DNA from: an uncultured Oscillibacter sp.
Lineage (GTDB): Bacteria; Bacillota; Clostridia; Oscillospirales; Oscillospiraceae
NCBI GenBank assembly: GCA_910587705.1
Contig: CAJUMX010000018.1
Span: 1-63,228 of the forward strand
Length of the DNA stretch: 63,228 nt
Direction of reading: 5' to 3'
The translations under genes and the position numbers were made by a program. Below are positions 1 to 7,873 of this stretch, one piece after another. The notes beneath the pieces were generated by a model. It saw only the letters and a program-made list of their open reading frames with translations, was not told where the DNA came from and did no database searches. Each line of letters opens with the position of its first letter. Positions within the stretch are counted from its first letter, which is position 1.

Positions 1-159
1 GCCAAGCTGACCGCTGAACGGGAAACGCTCAACCGGCGGTATCTTGCATTGAAAGGGGAAGTGAAAGAAGCCGAGCAAATCCGCAGAAGCGTTTACAACA
101 TCTTGCGGCAGGAGCAGCGGGAGCAGCAGCCCCGCAGGGCGCAGGATATGGAGCGGTAA
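1..159 (+). CDS. C-terminal end of a Tn1549-type mobilisation protein/relaxase (partial)
   Basis: The window opens inside a plus-strand gene; 52 codons remain before TAA at 157-159. The fragment is highly charged and probably helical (AKLTAERETLNRRYLALKGE at the start, QQPRRAQDMER at the end). This matches the C-terminal tail I know from MobA/MobL-type proteins of Tn1549-like conjugative transposons, where it follows the relaxase domain. The catalytic part lies outside the window, so the assignment rests on the tail alone. Two hairpins follow directly, so this is the end of a transcription unit and probably of that element's mobilisation module. Confidence 0.6.
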   Translation, partial: AKLTAERETLNRRYLALKGEVKEAEQIRRSVYNILRQEQREQQPRRAQDMER

Positions 160-169
160 CGGACAGGGC

Positions 170-202
170 GGCGGTCTTGAAATCCGTTGTTTCAAAACCG
201 CC
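170..202 (+). terminator. Hairpin terminator after the mobilisation gene
   Basis: GGCGGTCTTGAAA (170-182) pairs with TTTCAAAACCGCC (190-202) over 13 positions with one G-T wobble and a 7-nt loop. A T-rich stretch follows. It lies 11 bases after the stop codon. Confidence 0.7.
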
Positions 203-240
203 GTTTGGTGTTCGTTTTCGTTTGGGGTGCGTGAATAGAA

Positions 241-287
241 CAGCCGCCCATCCAACGGTTTTTTATATGCCGTTCCGTTGGCGGCTG
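241..287. terminator. Second hairpin, imperfect arms
   Basis: CAGCCGCC and CCAACGG in the left arm (241-258) pair with CCGTTGGCGGCTG (275-287); three or more left-arm bases bulge out. The loop is T-rich. It lies between convergent genes and could stop transcription from either side. Confidence 0.4.
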
Positions 288-318
288 TGGAATTTATAAT
301 TAAAGCCGAAACCTATGT

Positions 319-915
319 TTATTCATGCTGTATCATGTATATTTCTACCAAAATATCTTCAACTTCACTACTAATTATTTTTTCGTCCTGTGAGAATAGT
401 TTTTTTCTCAAAAGCAATTCTTCATAGCGACATAAATCATGTGGAAAGTATTCACTATGGTAGGGGCCTTTACTAAATGGATGCCGCTTACTATCTCTTA
501 CTTTTAGTAATTCTTCCAATAATTGAGGGTTATCCTCTGCATATAAAAAAGATTGATAATTATCCAAAATATAGTGAGGTCTTATTTCACGGTTTATTCT
601 ATATGCCTCCATCCCCCAAGACTCCCACATTTTTGCAGCAGTTTGTTCTTGAAAAAGTATGGCCATCATTTTCATATTGAGCAAAGGCAGTAAATCTAAT
701 ATACCTACTTTTCCTCCCCATGCGGGTAGTAGATAAGACTGTCTCTCGAATGTAAGAGCCTCTGCGTTTAGGAGATATTGTTCATATAAATTGAGTTCTC
801 CTGCCTCTCTCGCATCTCTAAGAAAAAATCTTATTTGGTCGCATTGAACAGCAGGAACTTGCACCTTTTTTAATTCTTCAATTAGAGCAAATTTCTTTTC
901 TTTTAATATTCCCAT
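319..915 (-). CDS. Hypothetical protein, 198 aa
   Basis: I do not recognise this protein. It is soluble, mostly helical and rich in Glu and Leu, with no signal peptide or membrane segment. It begins MGILKEKKFALIEELKKVQV, and its C-terminal part is acidic (EVEDILVEIYMIQHE). Its AT-rich codon use differs from the GC-rich ICE genes to the right and resembles the immunity-like genes at 2-5 kb, so an immunity or cargo role is possible but unproven. Confidence 0.6.
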   Translation of the reverse strand: MGILKEKKFALIEELKKVQVPAVQCDQIRFFLRDAREAGELNLYEQYLLNAEALTFERQSYLLPAWGGKVGILDLLPLLNMKMMAILFQEQTAAKMWESWGMEAYRINREIRPHYILDNYQSFLYAEDNPQLLEELLKVRDSKRHPFSKGPYHSEYFPHDLCRYEELLLRKKLFSQDEKIISSEVEDILVEIYMIQHE

Positions 916-987
916 TGTGATGTATAAACCTCCCAGCTTTACAAAATCACTTCAAGTTGTCCACCATAGCCCGCGCCGCGAATTGCT

Positions 988-1314
988 CTATAATTTCTGG
1001 ACACCTATTTGCGCCAGCCAGTCTTGCAGTTTTTTCACAGGAAAGCCAGTGACGGTAAATTTTTCTTCGGATTTGCTATGTATTGTTACTTTGGTAGCAA
1101 ATAGATGTTTTCCGACTGTAAAGCCTCTGATTTCCGAAAGTTTAAGCTCAAATTCCATATGGCTTGTCCAAGAAATGCGAAAGCAAACTCTCTTGTTGGT
1201 AACAAAGATTGTACCCCGCCACACGTTACATGAACTTCCCAGCACAGGCTCCCAATAGGCCATCATGCCCTGCCCAATCAATGCCTCGCCCGGTTCAAGT
1301 TGTATGTCCGCCAT
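988..1314 (-). CDS. GRAM-domain-like protein
   Basis: The 108-residue protein starts at the ATG at 1314, which is preceded by GGGGGAG at good spacing; a longer reading begins at 1347 but lacks a ribosome site. The order of strands (GEALIGQG..., WRGTIFVTNKRVCFRIS, EFELKLSEIRGFTVGK, KVTIHSKSEEKFTVTGF) followed by a final helix (VKKLQDWLAQIG) fits a bacterial GRAM/PH-like domain: the 'gTlyvTnkRl.F' strand and the 'l.yseI.gv' strand are both visible. Such domains bind lipids or act as adaptors. The role here is unknown. Confidence 0.6.
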   Translation of the reverse strand: MADIQLEPGEALIGQGMMAYWEPVLGSSCNVWRGTIFVTNKRVCFRISWTSHMEFELKLSEIRGFTVGKHLFATKVTIHSKSEEKFTVTGFPVKKLQDWLAQIGVQKL

Positions 1315-1347
1315 AATTGCTCCCCCACGCTCAAAATTGTATTGCAA

Positions 1348-1975
1348 AGCCCTCGCCGCTTTGTCTGCACTTTTACCTCAAGTATAGCACATCTCCCCGC
1401 CGCAGACAATCCCGGTCTATCTCCGTTCCGACTATCCAGACCGTCAAGGCCGAGTAGTATTTTTTGCTTCGCAAAAAATCTCCACTCTTACCCCTTGACT
1501 GTCTGGATTTTTGCCGTTGCCATTTCGCCGCCGAAAACGGGGAACAGGATTTGACAACCCTGCCCCCCGCTTTCGTCTGCTCCATTTTAACGGCAAAACC
1601 GTCTGCACTGGTGCGGCGGCTGTCGGTAGGTTTTGCGGTGGCTCTGCCCCCGCGCCCCCGGCCTCTCCCAAAGAACAGGATAAGGGCAGGAGCGTAACCG
1701 GCGGGCGTGGACATTTAGACTTGCGGCACAGCCCCCAAACCCGCATGAATACGGGCTTCCTGGGGCGTTCCAAGCCCCGGCGCGGGGCGGGGTAAGGGTT
1801 TTATACTACCCACCCCCGAAAACGGCTTTTAACCGTCCACGGGGCTTTTCCCGCCTGATTTTTCCCATCCCTTGAAAAGTTCTTCTTGACAAAAAGCCTA
1901 AAGGCAATTTCAGATGTTTAATGGCTCCAGCCGCAAAGCCCCCACACCTTCAGGACAGTCTACAAGAACGGATTT
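1348..1975. other. Stretch without a credible gene
   Basis: About 0.6 kb of mainly GC-rich sequence. Short open frames occur on both strands, but they overlap each other, are Arg/Pro-rich and lack ribosome sites, so I do not call them. Small inverted repeats are present, for example GGGGC(gttccaa)GCCCC near 1760 and GGGTA...TACCC near 1791. The stretch ends in the terminator at 1976. Confidence 0.5.
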
Positions 1976-2018
1976 CCCGTTGGCAAGCCTGGTAAGGGCC
2001 TGCCAACGGGGGCTTTTA
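1976..2018 (+). terminator. Rho-independent terminator
   Basis: CCCGTTGGCA (1976-1985) pairs perfectly with TGCCAACGGG (2001-2010), followed by GGCTTTT. It faces the convergent PoNi-like gene. No gene is visible just upstream on the plus strand, so it may serve a transcript from the uncalled region before it. Confidence 0.7.
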
Positions 2019-2048
2019 TCATCCCTAATGACGTTTTATGATGGCAGA

Positions 2049-2723
2049 TTAACAGTGCGCCAAATCATACGGGTAGTATGGATTAAGCGCAAAATCTTTG
2101 TCATCAATTTTGAATATTTTTGATAGTGCAGCGATTTCAAAGCACCAGTACCCGCAATATGTATTATTCTTAGAATTATGCGAATTGTACCAAGATGCGC
2201 TTTTGTGGTGCTGATACCAATGTGATAGCTCCGATGACAATACCGCTATCTTATCATCACCTTCTGCAAGCTGGTTAAAGTAGCTGAGTTTAGATTGCCG
2301 CATCTCCAGTGGTTTGTCCTGCAAATATTGAAGTAAGAAGCAGATCAGTCCATCTTGTGAATTGAATTTTTCTACCATGATTTCTAACGCAGGGAGAAAT
2401 TCCGTTTTTGATTTTTGAAACAACACACCAATGGACAAAAAATCAACCACATTATACAAACTGTCTACAGGCACACAGACATCTTTGTAATAATTTATGG
2501 CCTGGATGTAGTACACATACATTTCACTTAAATCAGCACCTGCGGAATATGTTGCTTTCGCACAGTCCAAGTACAGTTTTGAAAGCTGGGCTTTCCCAAG
2601 CCGAATGCCGCGCTCGTTTGCCGGTTCGGTATTTCTGAGGGTTGTCTCAAATTTCTCTATGCGTGCCGTATTTAATTTTATTTTTTCCTGAAAATAATCT
2701 TCTGTTTTTATTGTGTCTCGCAT
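2049..2723 (-). CDS. PoNi-like immunity protein (DUF1910/DUF1911)
   Basis: The 224-residue protein ends with the hallmark of DUF1911: a YCGYWCFEIAALSKIF-like helix, then IDD and NPYYPYDLAHC. This matches PoNi immunity proteins, which neutralise PoNe-type DNase toxins of polymorphic toxin systems (family knowledge). The N-terminal half (about residues 1-110) is helical, as in DUF1910. Start: GGAGGA lies six bases before the ATG at 2723, better placed than the upstream in-frame ATG at 2729. No cognate toxin is in view, so it is either an orphan immunity gene or its toxin lies outside. Confidence 0.75.
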   Translation of the reverse strand: MRDTIKTEDYFQEKIKLNTARIEKFETTLRNTEPANERGIRLGKAQLSKLYLDCAKATYSAGADLSEMYVYYIQAINYYKDVCVPVDSLYNVVDFLSIGVLFQKSKTEFLPALEIMVEKFNSQDGLICFLLQYLQDKPLEMRQSKLSYFNQLAEGDDKIAVLSSELSHWYQHHKSASWYNSHNSKNNTYCGYWCFEIAALSKIFKIDDKDFALNPYYPYDLAHC

Positions 2724-2786
2724 GAACATTCCTCCAATAACTGCGAAAAAAATATATTGGTCATATTAGTTTGGCGTCATGTCTTC

Positions 2787-3218
2787 TCAATCTTCTGGAA
2801 TATCCCGTACTGTATCAAAATTCCTGAGCACGAATTTACCATTTTTGAACTCAAAAACCACATCAAAATCCCTGTCCTCTTCCGTCCCCCAGTATTTGAG
2901 GATGATATAAGGATCGTTAATAAAAACGGTCTCAATATCATAATAGAATGGGGGCTCCGATAATAGAATTAAGGGACTCAGGGCGATCCAGTTGTGCTGG
3001 TACTCAAATTTTTGAACGGTATTATCCAGTTCGCAAATGCTTTTTGCTACCAAAATAATAAATGGCTTCAACTGCTCAAAGTCCTCTACACGGCCTTGTA
3101 AATCAACTGCAATGTCATAATCGTATTCACTCGAAATATATACCTCTGAACCGTTTACTATTTGCAATTTGTCCGGGTCAGTTATGAATTTCTCCATATC
3201 AGCATAGCGATCATACAT
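2787..3218 (-). CDS. Hypothetical protein, possibly an immunity protein
   Basis: The 143-residue protein starts at the ATG at 3218, eight bases after GGAGGG. It is acidic and alternates strands and helices (YISSEYDYDIAVDL, DVVFEFKNGKFVLRNFDTV). I do not recognise a named family. The gene overlaps the 3' end of the DUF434-like gene by 8 bp and lies among other small acidic genes, typical of immunity arrays, but function is not shown. Confidence 0.6.
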   Translation of the reverse strand: MYDRYADMEKFITDPDKLQIVNGSEVYISSEYDYDIAVDLQGRVEDFEQLKPFIILVAKSICELDNTVQKFEYQHNWIALSPLILLSEPPFYYDIETVFINDPYIILKYWGTEEDRDFDVVFEFKNGKFVLRNFDTVRDIPED

Positions 3219-3951
3219 TTTCGTTTCCCTCCGATAGCGGTTGCACAAATAACTTGTCCAGCCGAAATACCCACGCCTCCGGGACAGCCTCTTCGATGAT
3301 CCCCCGGTTCAGATTATACCAGCTTCCGCACTTGTCCAGGATGATGGCGTCGGTGGTGACCACGTTCTTCAGGCGGGAGAGCACGCCGTCCACGCTGGGG
3401 TGCAGTTCCACCTGAACCCGGACCGAGCGCCCCTCCGCCTTGTCCATCAGCAGCGCCCGGAGGCGTCCGGAGTTGGACACCTGCCGGTCCAGGTAGAACA
3501 GGGCCTCCCTGACCCCCAGGGCCTCCAGCCGGTCCAGTAGCAACTCCACGGCCCGCACCGTCTTGTCCACGATGCGGTAGCTCCCCCGCAGTCCGGCCAG
3601 GTCCCGGATGGTGCCGTCCATTCCCTCCAGAAGCAGAGAGCCGGACAGGGCCACCTCCAGGGTGATGATGGTGTTGAAGCCGTCCAGCACCAGGGACTGC
3701 GGGGCCTCCCGGAGCCGCTTCCGTTCCCGCTCCTCCAGAGCGGCGCGGGGAGAGGTGATCCGGGCCAGGGCCAGCCGCTGGCGCTCCGAGAGCAGGTGGT
3801 GGTTGCCCACGAAGGTGGAGGCGGATTTGGTGTCGTACCCCCGGTCCAGCAGGAACACCAGCTCCTGAGCGGCGGCGTTCAGCTTGTCTGCGGCCTTGGG
3901 GCCAAATTCGACGGTATCTTTCGGCACATAGCCGCGTTTGACAGTTTCCAT
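3211..3951 (-). CDS. DUF434-like protein (DUF434/DUF5616)
   Basis: The 246-residue protein contains LDRGYDTKSASTFVGNHH and LSERQRLALAR (about residues 35-65), which I associate with DUF434, and a second half with VLDGFNTIITLEVALSG and FYLDRQVSNSGRLRALL, as in DUF5616. The second half looks like a nucleotide- or RNA-related fold (conserved D and G loops), but the function is unknown. It is more GC-rich than its neighbours. A truncated copy of its first 34 codons lies at 4857-5042, with shared upstream sequence. Confidence 0.65.
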   Translation of the reverse strand: METVKRGYVPKDTVEFGPKAADKLNAAAQELVFLLDRGYDTKSASTFVGNHHLLSERQRLALARITSPRAALEERERKRLREAPQSLVLDGFNTIITLEVALSGSLLLEGMDGTIRDLAGLRGSYRIVDKTVRAVELLLDRLEALGVREALFYLDRQVSNSGRLRALLMDKAEGRSVRVQVELHPSVDGVLSRLKNVVTTDAIILDKCGSWYNLNRGIIEEAVPEAWVFRLDKLFVQPLSEGNENV

Positions 3952-3958
3952 GGTGTAC

Positions 3959-4228
3959 TTATCCTTTTATCCAGCTTGCTTTAATGGGTTCCCAAGTCAT
4001 ACGTCCGTCTATATATTCATCATCAACTACACGGTCACAATATTCAGCAAGATAAATGCAATCAATTAGGTTCCCGAGATTATCCCTCAAGCAATAGGGA
4101 TAAAGAAATAACATATCACACGAACTATCCTCACGCTTAATACATTTTTCTTCAACATAACCTTCTTCCAATAGCAATTTTTCTCCACTGCTGAAAGAAA
4201 GTTTTTGAAGAATATCGAATACAACCAT
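3959..4228 (-). CDS. Hypothetical small protein, 89 aa
   Basis: The start chosen is the ATG at 4228, after GGGAG; an earlier in-frame start at 4246 lacks a site. The protein (MVVFDILQKLSFSSGEKLLL...) is small, acidic and contains three Cys; no family is recognised. It lies between the full DUF434-like gene and its truncated copy, so it may have arrived with the duplicated segment. Confidence 0.5.
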   Translation of the reverse strand: MVVFDILQKLSFSSGEKLLLEEGYVEEKCIKREDSSCDMLFLYPYCLRDNLGNLIDCIYLAEYCDRVVDDEYIDGRMTWEPIKASWIKG

Positions 4229-4269
4229 TATTTTTCTCCCTGTCAAACCATTATTTCTCTCAGCCCAAT

Positions 4270-4551
4270 CTATTTCAATGTATCAGGCGATACTTCTATT
4301 TCATATTCCAATGCTTCTATAAACTCATCTAATCTTTCGCAATCTATCCAGTCTGATTTGCTGTTTATTTCAAAAAGCCTATCATATCCATATTGCTGTA
4401 TCAAAAACTCCCATCCTTCTTTTGAAATTACAGCTAAAAAGATTTGCATATAATCAAACAGTATTTTCACATTATCGGGAACGGAAAGATCATTAGCAGT
4501 AAATGAAGTTCCTTGTGGTAGCGGATATACATAAAATGCCAATGTATCCAT
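4270..4551 (-). CDS. Hypothetical small acidic protein, 93 aa
   Basis: The ATG at 4551 follows GGGGGAAAG. The protein is acidic and helical (EGWEFLIQQYGYDRLFEI, DEFIEALEYEIEVSPDTLK). The size, charge and position in a run of such genes fit an immunity protein; this is inference only. Confidence 0.55.
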   Translation of the reverse strand: MDTLAFYVYPLPQGTSFTANDLSVPDNVKILFDYMQIFLAVISKEGWEFLIQQYGYDRLFEINSKSDWIDCERLDEFIEALEYEIEVSPDTLK

Positions 4552-4630
4552 TTTCTTTCCCCCAAACTCCTATTTATCACTAATTATACATCATCCCTGT
4601 TCGCAAATTTTCTGGTAAGCTGGAATTACC

Positions 4631-4852
4631 CTATGTCCAAAGAATAGAATAGTCAATCACAACTTTGCAGCAATCCCGACACAGCCATGCTTCAGCAGAC
4701 TCGCCCTTCACAAACGACCCTCTTGATAAACGCACTGCATGACCGTGCGCCTTAAAGCGGTTTATCAGGCTGCCCGTTTTCTTCCATCTTAATATATGGT
4801 TGCTTTCAATTACACCTTGCTGCATGTCCTTGTTGCAATAGGGGCATTTCAT
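4631..4852 (-). CDS. Small zinc-ribbon-like protein (PF20097/DUF6487 type)
   Basis: The 73-residue protein starts at the ATG at 4852 after GAGGGTG. It has CPYCNKDM at residues 3-10 and a second Cys pair, CRDCCK, near residue 60, giving a CxxC...CxxC metal-binding layout. The spacing and the middle motif (MQQGVIESNHILRWKKTG) match the small PF20097 family of Firmicutes. Function is unknown. Confidence 0.7.
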   Translation of the reverse strand: MKCPYCNKDMQQGVIESNHILRWKKTGSLINRFKAHGHAVRLSRGSFVKGESAEAWLCRDCCKVVIDYSILWT

Positions 4853-4856
4853 GATT

Positions 4857-5042
4857 TCACCCTCCATTTTCTCTTTTAACTACAGCCCACTTTACATTCT
4901 GGCGCTTTCCAGGCTTACGGTCTTTCTCAAAAAAATATCGCAAAAACGCCAGCTCCTGGGCGGCGGCGGTCAGCTTGGCCGCGGCCTTGGGACCAAATTC
5001 GATGGTATCTTTCGGCACATAGCCGCGTTTGACGGTTTCCAT
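4857..5042 (-). pseudogene. Truncated copy of the DUF434-like gene
   Basis: Residues 1-34 (METVKRGYVPKDTIEFGPKA and on to AAQELAFL) are nearly identical to the start of the protein at 3211-3951, then the reading continues into unrelated sequence and stops. The sequence just upstream of the ATG is also similar to that of the full gene. This is a partial duplication rather than a functional protein. Confidence 0.7.
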
Positions 5043-5100
5043 GGTAGGTTCAGTCCTTTATACCTGGTTCTTCCGAATCAATACAGTTTATTTGTCCATT

Positions 5101-5472
5101 TTAATCGTGCCATTCAACATGATAATCTACTGGAATCCAGCCTTTCCCTATACTACCAGTAAATATAGCCTTTTTTCTATACTTGTTCTTCTCGCTATAT
5201 TTTTCTAAAATCTGATTTATTAGGCGGTTATTCAAGTATTTTTCATAGAATGCGTCTAAAGTATTTTTTGAACAAGCTACACACCATTCATTCCATTCAT
5301 CCATTAACATTTCTACTTCAGCATCGTCTATCGGTGTTAAAAAATACTCGTCTCCATAGTCATCTATTTGAGTATCAAAAATTCTATGGTAGATACATAT
5401 CACATCATCGTATGTAGCAAGTCCTATTACTGGTCCATCCCACCAATCGTGTATTGTTATTACCTTGTCCAT
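5101..5472 (-). CDS. Hypothetical protein, possible immunity protein, 123 aa
   Basis: The ATG at 5472 follows GTGAGG. The protein begins with a compact beta-rich segment (VITIHDWWDGPVIGLATYDD, then VICIYHRIFD) followed by acidic helices (EVEMLMDEWNEWC). I have seen this kind of start in orphan genes of toxin-immunity loci but cannot name the family. It is AT-rich like its neighbours and ends the minus-strand array. Confidence 0.55.
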   Translation of the reverse strand: MDKVITIHDWWDGPVIGLATYDDVICIYHRIFDTQIDDYGDEYFLTPIDDAEVEMLMDEWNEWCVACSKNTLDAFYEKYLNNRLINQILEKYSEKNKYRKKAIFTGSIGKGWIPVDYHVEWHD

Positions 5473-5576
5473 TTCCTCACCTATAAGCCAATAATTTCAG
5501 TTTGGTGCCCTGATTATAGCATTTTCTCTGTTACAATTCAATCCGCTTTCTGGAAAGAGCAGCCCAATCTCCCCGC

Positions 5577-5605
5577 TTGACAACCCCGCTGGCAAGGTCT
5601 ACTAT
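5577..5605 (+). promoter_or_regulatory. Promoter of the lipase operon
   Basis: TTGACA (5577-5582), a 17-bp spacer and TACTAT (5600-5605) form a good vegetative promoter 46 bp before the lipase start. It lies in the divergent gap between the immunity-like array and the lipase operon. Confidence 0.55.
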
Positions 5606-5651
5606 AAACGCAGAAAAGCGCCAGCGGGCGCTGTGAACGGGAGGCGGCTTT

Positions 5652-7010
5652 ATGAAATATGTCAGGCGGATCGTCTACAGCCTGTTTCTGACGGCGGCGG
5701 TGAATGCCCTGCCACTGGGATGGTTTGCCTCCGGCTGTGCGGTGGCAGTCTTTCGTGCGAAATGGCTGTATCTGCCCTTGGCGGCGTTCCTCTGGGTCAA
5801 CATCCGTCCCATTCCAAAGACCGGTCCCACCAAACGCATCCAGCGGCTGGCGGAGGGCTGCGAGCTGCTGTGGCTGTTTGCAGCGGTCTGCTGTGTGACC
5901 CTGTGCGTTCAGGCGGGCTTCCTCTGGTCCGCGTTTTCCGTTACGGGGGGCCGGGACGGCGCGGTGTTTGGGGTGGTCCTGGAGCTGCTGCTGGCGGTGC
6001 TCCTGTTGGCCGTGGTCTTCTGGAACGGCATGATCCGGGTCTACCTCACCTCGGTGCAGTTGGGGATCAAGCACCGTATTCTGGCGGCGCTGTGCGGGTG
6101 GATTCCCCTGGTGAACGTCTGGTATCTGGTAAAAATCATCCACATCTGCGGGGACGAGGTGGAGTTTGAGACCCAGAAGTGGGAGCTGGACGCGGTTCGG
6201 GCGGAGAGCGAGGTCTGCAAGACGAAGTATCCTCTCCTGATGGTCCACGGCGTGTTCTTCCGGGACTTCCGCTACCTCAACTACTGGGGCCGCATCCCCA
6301 GGGAGCTGATCCGCAATGGAGCCACGGTCTACTACGGCCAGCAGCAGTCTGCGGCGGCGGTGGAGGACAGCGGGAAGGAGCTGGCGGAGCGCATCCGTCA
6401 GATCGTGGAGAAAACCGGCTGCGGGAAGGTGAACATCATCGCCCACTCCAAGGGCGGGCTGGACAGCCGGGCCGCTATTGCCCACTGCGGCATGGCCCCC
6501 TTTGTAGCGACCCTGACCACCATCAACACCCCCCACCGGGGCTGCATCTTTGCTGAGTATCTGCTGGGCAAGGTCCCCCAGGCCGCACGGCTGAAAATCG
6601 CCGCAGCCTACAACGCCACGATGAAAAAGGTGGGCGATCCCAACCCGGACTTCCTGGCGGCGGTGACCGACCTGACGGAGAGCGCGTGCCTTCGCCGGAA
6701 CGAGGTGACCCCCGACGCCCCCGGCGTGGTGTATGAGAGCGTCATGTCCTACTGCAAGAAGGCCCAGCATGGCAAGTTCCCGCTGAATATGACCTACCCC
6801 ATCGTCAAGCACTTCGACGGCCTGAACGACGGGCTGGTGTCGGTGGAGTCGGCCAAGTGGGGGGAGCGGTTCACCCTCCTGGAACCCCAGGACAAGCGGG
6901 GTATCTCCCACGGCGATGTGGTGGATCTGAACCGGGAGAACATCCGGGGCTTCGACGTGCGGGAGTTCTATGTAAAGCTGGCGGCGGATTTGAAGCGCCG
7001 GGGGTATTGA
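5652..7010 (+). CDS. Membrane-tethered triacylglycerol lipase-like alpha/beta hydrolase
   Basis: The 452-residue protein starts at an ATG preceded by GGGAGG. Residues 1-165 hold four or five hydrophobic segments; the rest is an alpha/beta hydrolase. The oxyanion region is LLMVHGVFF (196-203), and the nucleophile elbow is IIAHSKGGLDSR with Ser266, matching the AHSxGG(L)D elbow of bacterial lipases. Candidates for the remaining triad members lie in DGLNDGLVSVES and GISHGD near the C terminus. It probably hydrolyses lipids at the membrane. It heads an operon with small membrane proteins and sits next to immunity-like genes, but nothing shows that it is a toxin. Confidence 0.8.
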   Translation: MKYVRRIVYSLFLTAAVNALPLGWFASGCAVAVFRAKWLYLPLAAFLWVNIRPIPKTGPTKRIQRLAEGCELLWLFAAVCCVTLCVQAGFLWSAFSVTGGRDGAVFGVVLELLLAVLLLAVVFWNGMIRVYLTSVQLGIKHRILAALCGWIPLVNVWYLVKIIHICGDEVEFETQKWELDAVRAESEVCKTKYPLLMVHGVFFRDFRYLNYWGRIPRELIRNGATVYYGQQQSAAAVEDSGKELAERIRQIVEKTGCGKVNIIAHSKGGLDSRAAIAHCGMAPFVATLTTINTPHRGCIFAEYLLGKVPQAARLKIAAAYNATMKKVGDPNPDFLAAVTDLTESACLRRNEVTPDAPGVVYESVMSYCKKAQHGKFPLNMTYPIVKHFDGLNDGLVSVESAKWGERFTLLEPQDKRGISHGDVVDLNRENIRGFDVREFYVKLAADLKRRGY

Positions 7011-7045
7011 GGTATATACAAAGGCTACTTTGGAGATAGGCGAAA

Positions 7046-7584
7046 ATGAGATTGCAAAAATTCTTGTACTTATACCTTGCCTTGTGGCTTGCTTTCCCTT
7101 GCATCGTAATCATTATTTGGATGATGGACTATAATCTGTTGATTGGGACTACGGGGACGGCATTTCGTATACAGGGCATACTAAACTGCATTGCGGCGGT
7201 TTGTGGAATAACGCTTGCGTTTCTGCATTATCGAGAAACCGAAAAAGCATTGAAAAATAAAATAACACTTGCGGCGATTGCCGCTGGTACGGCCTTTTTA
7301 TTGTTGTTTTTGAGGAATACCACAGCTTCACTTCACCAGACGGAATACATACCGTCGTTATCATGGAAAAAGTCAGCTTAATCTCTGGACAGGTAACTCT
7401 ATATGAGTGGGTCGATCCATTTCTGATTTACCCAAAAGAACGCATCATCACCGACGATGGATATAGGCCGGTCTGCGCCGGGGAATACTCGCTTGCTTGG
7501 CAAGGGGATACAGTGACACTATCTGTCGCAAATGGAGCCGGAGGGAACGAAACAATTTCGGTTACATTGGATGAACACAGATAA
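7046..7584 (+). pseudogene. Membrane protein gene broken by a frameshift
   Basis: The first frame starts at 7046 (after GGAGA) and encodes three hydrophobic segments up to about residue 90 (FLLLFLR). It then runs into non-conserved sequence and stops at 7381. The other frame, readable from about 7311, continues EEYHSFTSPDGIHTVVIMEK and runs to 7584 as a beta-rich domain. The two parts fit together as one protein if a single base has been lost in the T run at 7307-7311. An internal ATG at 7363 could still give the 73-residue second part on its own. Confidence 0.65.
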
Positions 7585-7620
7585 ATGAAATCAACTCAAC
7601 AAAGAAAGTAGGTGAGAACC

Positions 7621-7827
7621 GTGGGATTAGCTTATTTTTCCATTTTAATTGTGATATTGGGGTCGGCGGGGATAGCAGTTGTTTTGCTAAAAGCGGCGTG
7701 GGAAATCTGGAAAAAGGCGCGGTTCAAATTTTTGGCAATTATCCCTCTGTTTTTGGGAGGCTTTTGCGCTTTTTTCGCACTTTACTTTTTAGCAATCATT
7801 TTGAGAGAGGGATTTTATTCATTTTGA
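7621..7827 (+). CDS. Small membrane protein, 68 aa
   Basis: Two hydrophobic segments (YFSILIVILGSAGIAVVLL and IIPLFLGGFCAFFALYFLAI) are separated by a basic loop (WEIWKKARFKF). The GTG at 7621 is well placed after AGGTGAG; a GTG at 7612 is the alternative. It is the third gene of the lipase operon, and its role is unknown. Confidence 0.6.
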   Translation: MGLAYFSILIVILGSAGIAVVLLKAAWEIWKKARFKFLAIIPLFLGGFCAFFALYFLAIILREGFYSF

Positions 7828-7873
7828 TTGGCTATCTAAATTTGCAAGTCAAAAATTGTGGGGAGAGATAAAA

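Noticed and set aside
1373..1795. Several overlapping short frames on both strands
   Set aside because: They are Arg/Pro/Ala-rich, overlap one another and lack ribosome sites; composition alone explains them.
5538..6911. A 457-codon open frame on the minus strand opposite the lipase
   Set aside because: The sequence is His/Gln/Arg-rich with no family pattern, as expected for an antisense shadow of a GC-rich gene; the plus-strand lipase has motifs and a ribosome site.
7301..7313. Programmed -1 frameshift in the membrane protein gene
   Set aside because: The direction fits, but the heptamer is G TTT TTG rather than a standard slippery sequence and no stable downstream stem is obvious. A simple one-base loss explains the data.
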